8,899 nucleotides of DNA from Chromatiales bacterium. GTDB lineage: Bacteria; Pseudomonadota; Gammaproteobacteria; Chromatiales; Chromatiaceae. The notes under the pieces were generated by a model that ran no database searches, was not told the origin of the DNA, and saw nothing but the letters and a program-made list of their open reading frames with translations. Positions 7,101-8,899 of this stretch are shown here, in pieces. Position 1 is the stretch's first letter, and each line of letters starts with the position of its first letter. The stretch covers positions 1 through 8,899 of the forward strand of contig JAKSCN010000351.1 of NCBI GenBank assembly GCA_022360595.1. The letters are read 5' to 3'. Made by a program: the position numbers and the translations under genes.

Positions 7101-8899
7101 TGCGTCTGTTGAGATTTATCGCCTCCAAGTTGCGCGGCGTCTTTATCCTGATCGGACTGGTCGCCATTGCCCTGGTTATCTGGTTTGTGCTGCCCGCGGT
7201 CACCATGGGTGGCTCCGATCCATTCGCCTCCGCCTATGCGCGTGGTGGGATCATTATCTCCATGTTCGCCATGGCGGCGATCTATCGCCTGAGGAGCCAT
7301 CTGACCACTCGCCGTCGCAATGAACAACTGGCTACTCAAATCACCAAGGAGTCTAAAAAAGAGGCGCCTGATGAAGTGGGGAAACGGGAGGTCGAAGAGT
7401 TCAAGAAGAAATTTGAAGAGGCGATGACCCTGCTGAAAAAGGTCAAGACCAAAAATGGCGCGCGCGGCAGTTACCTGTACGTGCTGCCCTGGTATATCTT
7501 TATCGGCCCTCCAGGCTCGGGTAAAACTACCGCGCTGCTCAACTCCTCACTACACTTTCCGCTAATGGACTCCGTCGGTGCAGCGGTCAAAGGTGTTGGC
7601 GGAACCCGTAATTGCGATTGGTGGTTTACCGACGAGGCGGTACTGTTGGATACCGCCGGTCGTTATACCACGCAGGACAACCAGACCGAGTTGGATAAGG
7701 CTGAGTGGAAGGGCTTTCTTGGTCTGCTGAAAAAGTTTCGGAAAAGAAAACCGATCAATGGAGTGATTGTTGCGTTCGGTGTAGATGAGCTGATGAGGAT
7801 GTCGGAGTCTGAGCTGATCACCAACGCCAAGGCGATCAAGCAGAGACTGCTGGAACTCCAGGAGTCTTTCAATATCCGCTTCCCGGTCTATGTCATGCTG
7901 ACCAAATTCGACATCCTGCCAGGTTTCAACGAGTACTTCGATGACCTGGGCCGCGAAGAGCGGGAACAGGTGTGGGGCATGACCTTCCCGTTGGATGAAG
8001 GTGATACCGAAACGGATGTCGTGCCACAATTTCTGCTTGAGTTCCGCTCCCTCCAGGAACGCATACAGGGTAGAGAGCTGGACCGCTTGCAGATGGAGAG
8101 TGATCTCGATCGCCGGGATCTGATCTACATGTTCCCGCGAGTGGTGGGTCTGCTGCAAGACAACGTCTCGACATTCCTGCAGGAGATCTTCAAGCCCACA
8201 CGCTATGAAGTTCAACCGATGCTGCGCGGTGTCTACTTCACCAGCGGCACCCAGGACGGCACTACCCTGGACCGGGTTGTCAGCGCACTGACATCCAAGT
8301 TTGGTCTCAGACCAGAGATGTCATCACGCAAGAACGGCAAGGGCAAAGGCTACTTTCTGGCGCACCTGTTTACCAAGGTGATATTCAAAGAGTCCGGGCT
8401 GGCCGGCGTCAACATCAAAAACGAGCGTAGACTGTTTGCCCTGCACACAGCGGGATATGCGGCGGTAACGCTGGTCTTTGCGCTGTTTGCCGGTGCGTGG
8501 GCGACCAGTTATTTTGGCAATAAGACCTTGGTCCAGGAGGTGAGGGCTGCGGTTGATGACGCCGAAATGGCCATCGAAGAGATCGACAATACAGATAAAG
8601 CGCCTTACGCGCCGACACCCGCGCTGACCAAGGTGAGGGAGATTCCCACAGGTTATGCAGCCAGGGAAGCGAGCGTATCGCTCTGGAAAACATTTGGGCT
8701 TTATCAGGGTGACAAGCTGGGCGGCGAAGCCGAGACTGCTTATCACCGTGTACTCTATAAAACCTTGCTGCCGCGTCTGCTGGTGCAGATGGAGACGGCG
8801 CTGCAGGAGTATCGAGGCAACCCTGAGTATCTCTACGAAACGCTGCGGGTCTATCTGATGTTTAGTGATCCCAAGCGTCTGCAAAAAGATCTGGCCCAC
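7100..8899 (+). CDS. tssM: T6SS inner-membrane NTPase TssM (IcmF family), 5' part
   Basis: The frame runs open for 600 codons from the ATG at 7100 to the right edge; full-length TssM proteins are usually about 1,100-1,300 residues, so roughly half is missing. Two N-terminal membrane segments (about 14-34 and 49-62) are followed by a cytoplasmic NTPase domain: Walker A GPPGSGKTT (136-144, Lys142), Walker B VLLDTAGRY (181-189, Asp184) and a G4-like TKFD (268-271). A third membrane segment (about 452-472) leads into the periplasmic part, of which some 125 residues are visible. Known TssM proteins bind TssL in the inner membrane and TssJ through the periplasmic C-terminus. Intact Walker motifs suggest that nucleotide binding is kept here; some TssM proteins lack them. 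No frameshift is seen in the visible part. Confidence 0.95.
   Translation, partial: MRLLRFIASKLRGVFILIGLVAIALVIWFVLPAVTMGGSDPFASAYARGGIIISMFAMAAIYRLRSHLTTRRRNEQLATQITKESKKEAPDEVGKREVEEFKKKFEEAMTLLKKVKTKNGARGSYLYVLPWYIFIGPPGSGKTTALLNSSLHFPLMDSVGAAVKGVGGTRNCDWWFTDEAVLLDTAGRYTTQDNQTELDKAEWKGFLGLLKKFRKRKPINGVIVAFGVDELMRMSESELITNAKAIKQRLLELQESFNIRFPVYVMLTKFDILPGFNEYFDDLGREEREQVWGMTFPLDEGDTETDVVPQFLLEFRSLQERIQGRELDRLQMESDLDRRDLIYMFPRVVGLLQDNVSTFLQEIFKPTRYEVQPMLRGVYFTSGTQDGTTLDRVVSALTSKFGLRPEMSSRKNGKGKGYFLAHLFTKVIFKESGLAGVNIKNERRLFALHTAGYAAVTLVFALFAGAWATSYFGNKTLVQEVRAAVDDAEMAIEEIDNTDKAPYAPTPALTKVREIPTGYAAREASVSLWKTFGLYQGDKLGGEAETAYHRVLYKTLLPRLLVQMETALQEYRGNPEYLYETLRVYLMFSDPKRLQKDLAH

Noticed and set aside
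7562..8215. Minus-strand frame of 217 codons
   Set aside because: It lies entirely inside tssM, whose + frame carries Walker motifs and membrane segments; the minus translation shows no domain.
8324..8899. Minus-strand frame of 191 codons open to the right edge
   Set aside because: Shadow of tssM; the + strand frame is continuous and recognisable over the same bases.

Overview
The window carries the start of a type VI secretion system (T6SS) operon from what looks like a gammaproteobacterium. The proteins of the membrane complex and baseplate adaptor resemble those of Pseudomonas- and Vibrio-type systems, GC content is intermediate, and a neighbouring secreted protein carries a VPxM-type C-terminal sorting tail of the sort seen in environmental Proteobacteria. 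The genus cannot be fixed from this sequence alone. All supported genes lie on the + strand.

Layout. (1) Positions 1-1420 hold two closely coupled genes for exported or envelope proteins: the 3' end of a TolB-like beta-propeller protein, then a 276-residue secreted protein with a signal peptide, a predicted beta-rich body and an IPTL/PEP-CTERM-like C-terminal anchor. (2) Positions 1421-2361 are about 940 bases without a convincing gene. They hold a 276-bp MITE-like element with near-perfect 17-bp terminal inverted repeats and an extra tandem copy of one end. Beyond it lies a stretch with two overlapping antisense reading frames that are probably spurious, then a hairpin-rich leader ending in a terminator-like stem plus T-run about 50 bases before the T6SS operon. 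(3) Positions 2362-8899 hold tagH (fha), tssJ, tssK, tssL and the first 600 codons of tssM. They are packed with overlaps of 17, 4 and 1 bases and one gap of 29 bases, so they are almost certainly one transcript.

How the genes work together. TssJ (outer-membrane lipoprotein), TssL and TssM (inner membrane) form the trans-envelope complex. This TssL is the extended kind with a C-terminal OmpA-like peptidoglycan-binding domain. TssK connects the phage-like baseplate to the cytoplasmic parts of TssL and TssM. TagH is the FHA-domain scaffold that, in systems controlled by threonine phosphorylation, recruits the system when phosphorylated. The order fha-tssJ-tssK-tssL(OmpA)-tssM matches the P. aeruginosa H1 cluster as I know it, so TagF/PppA/PpkA-type regulators may lie beyond the right edge. 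Sheath, tube, ClpV, VgrG and effector genes are not in the window.

I see no clear undescribed system. The least explained parts are the MITE-like element with a doubled end, the structured leader before tagH, and the secreted sorting-tail protein coupled to the propeller gene.
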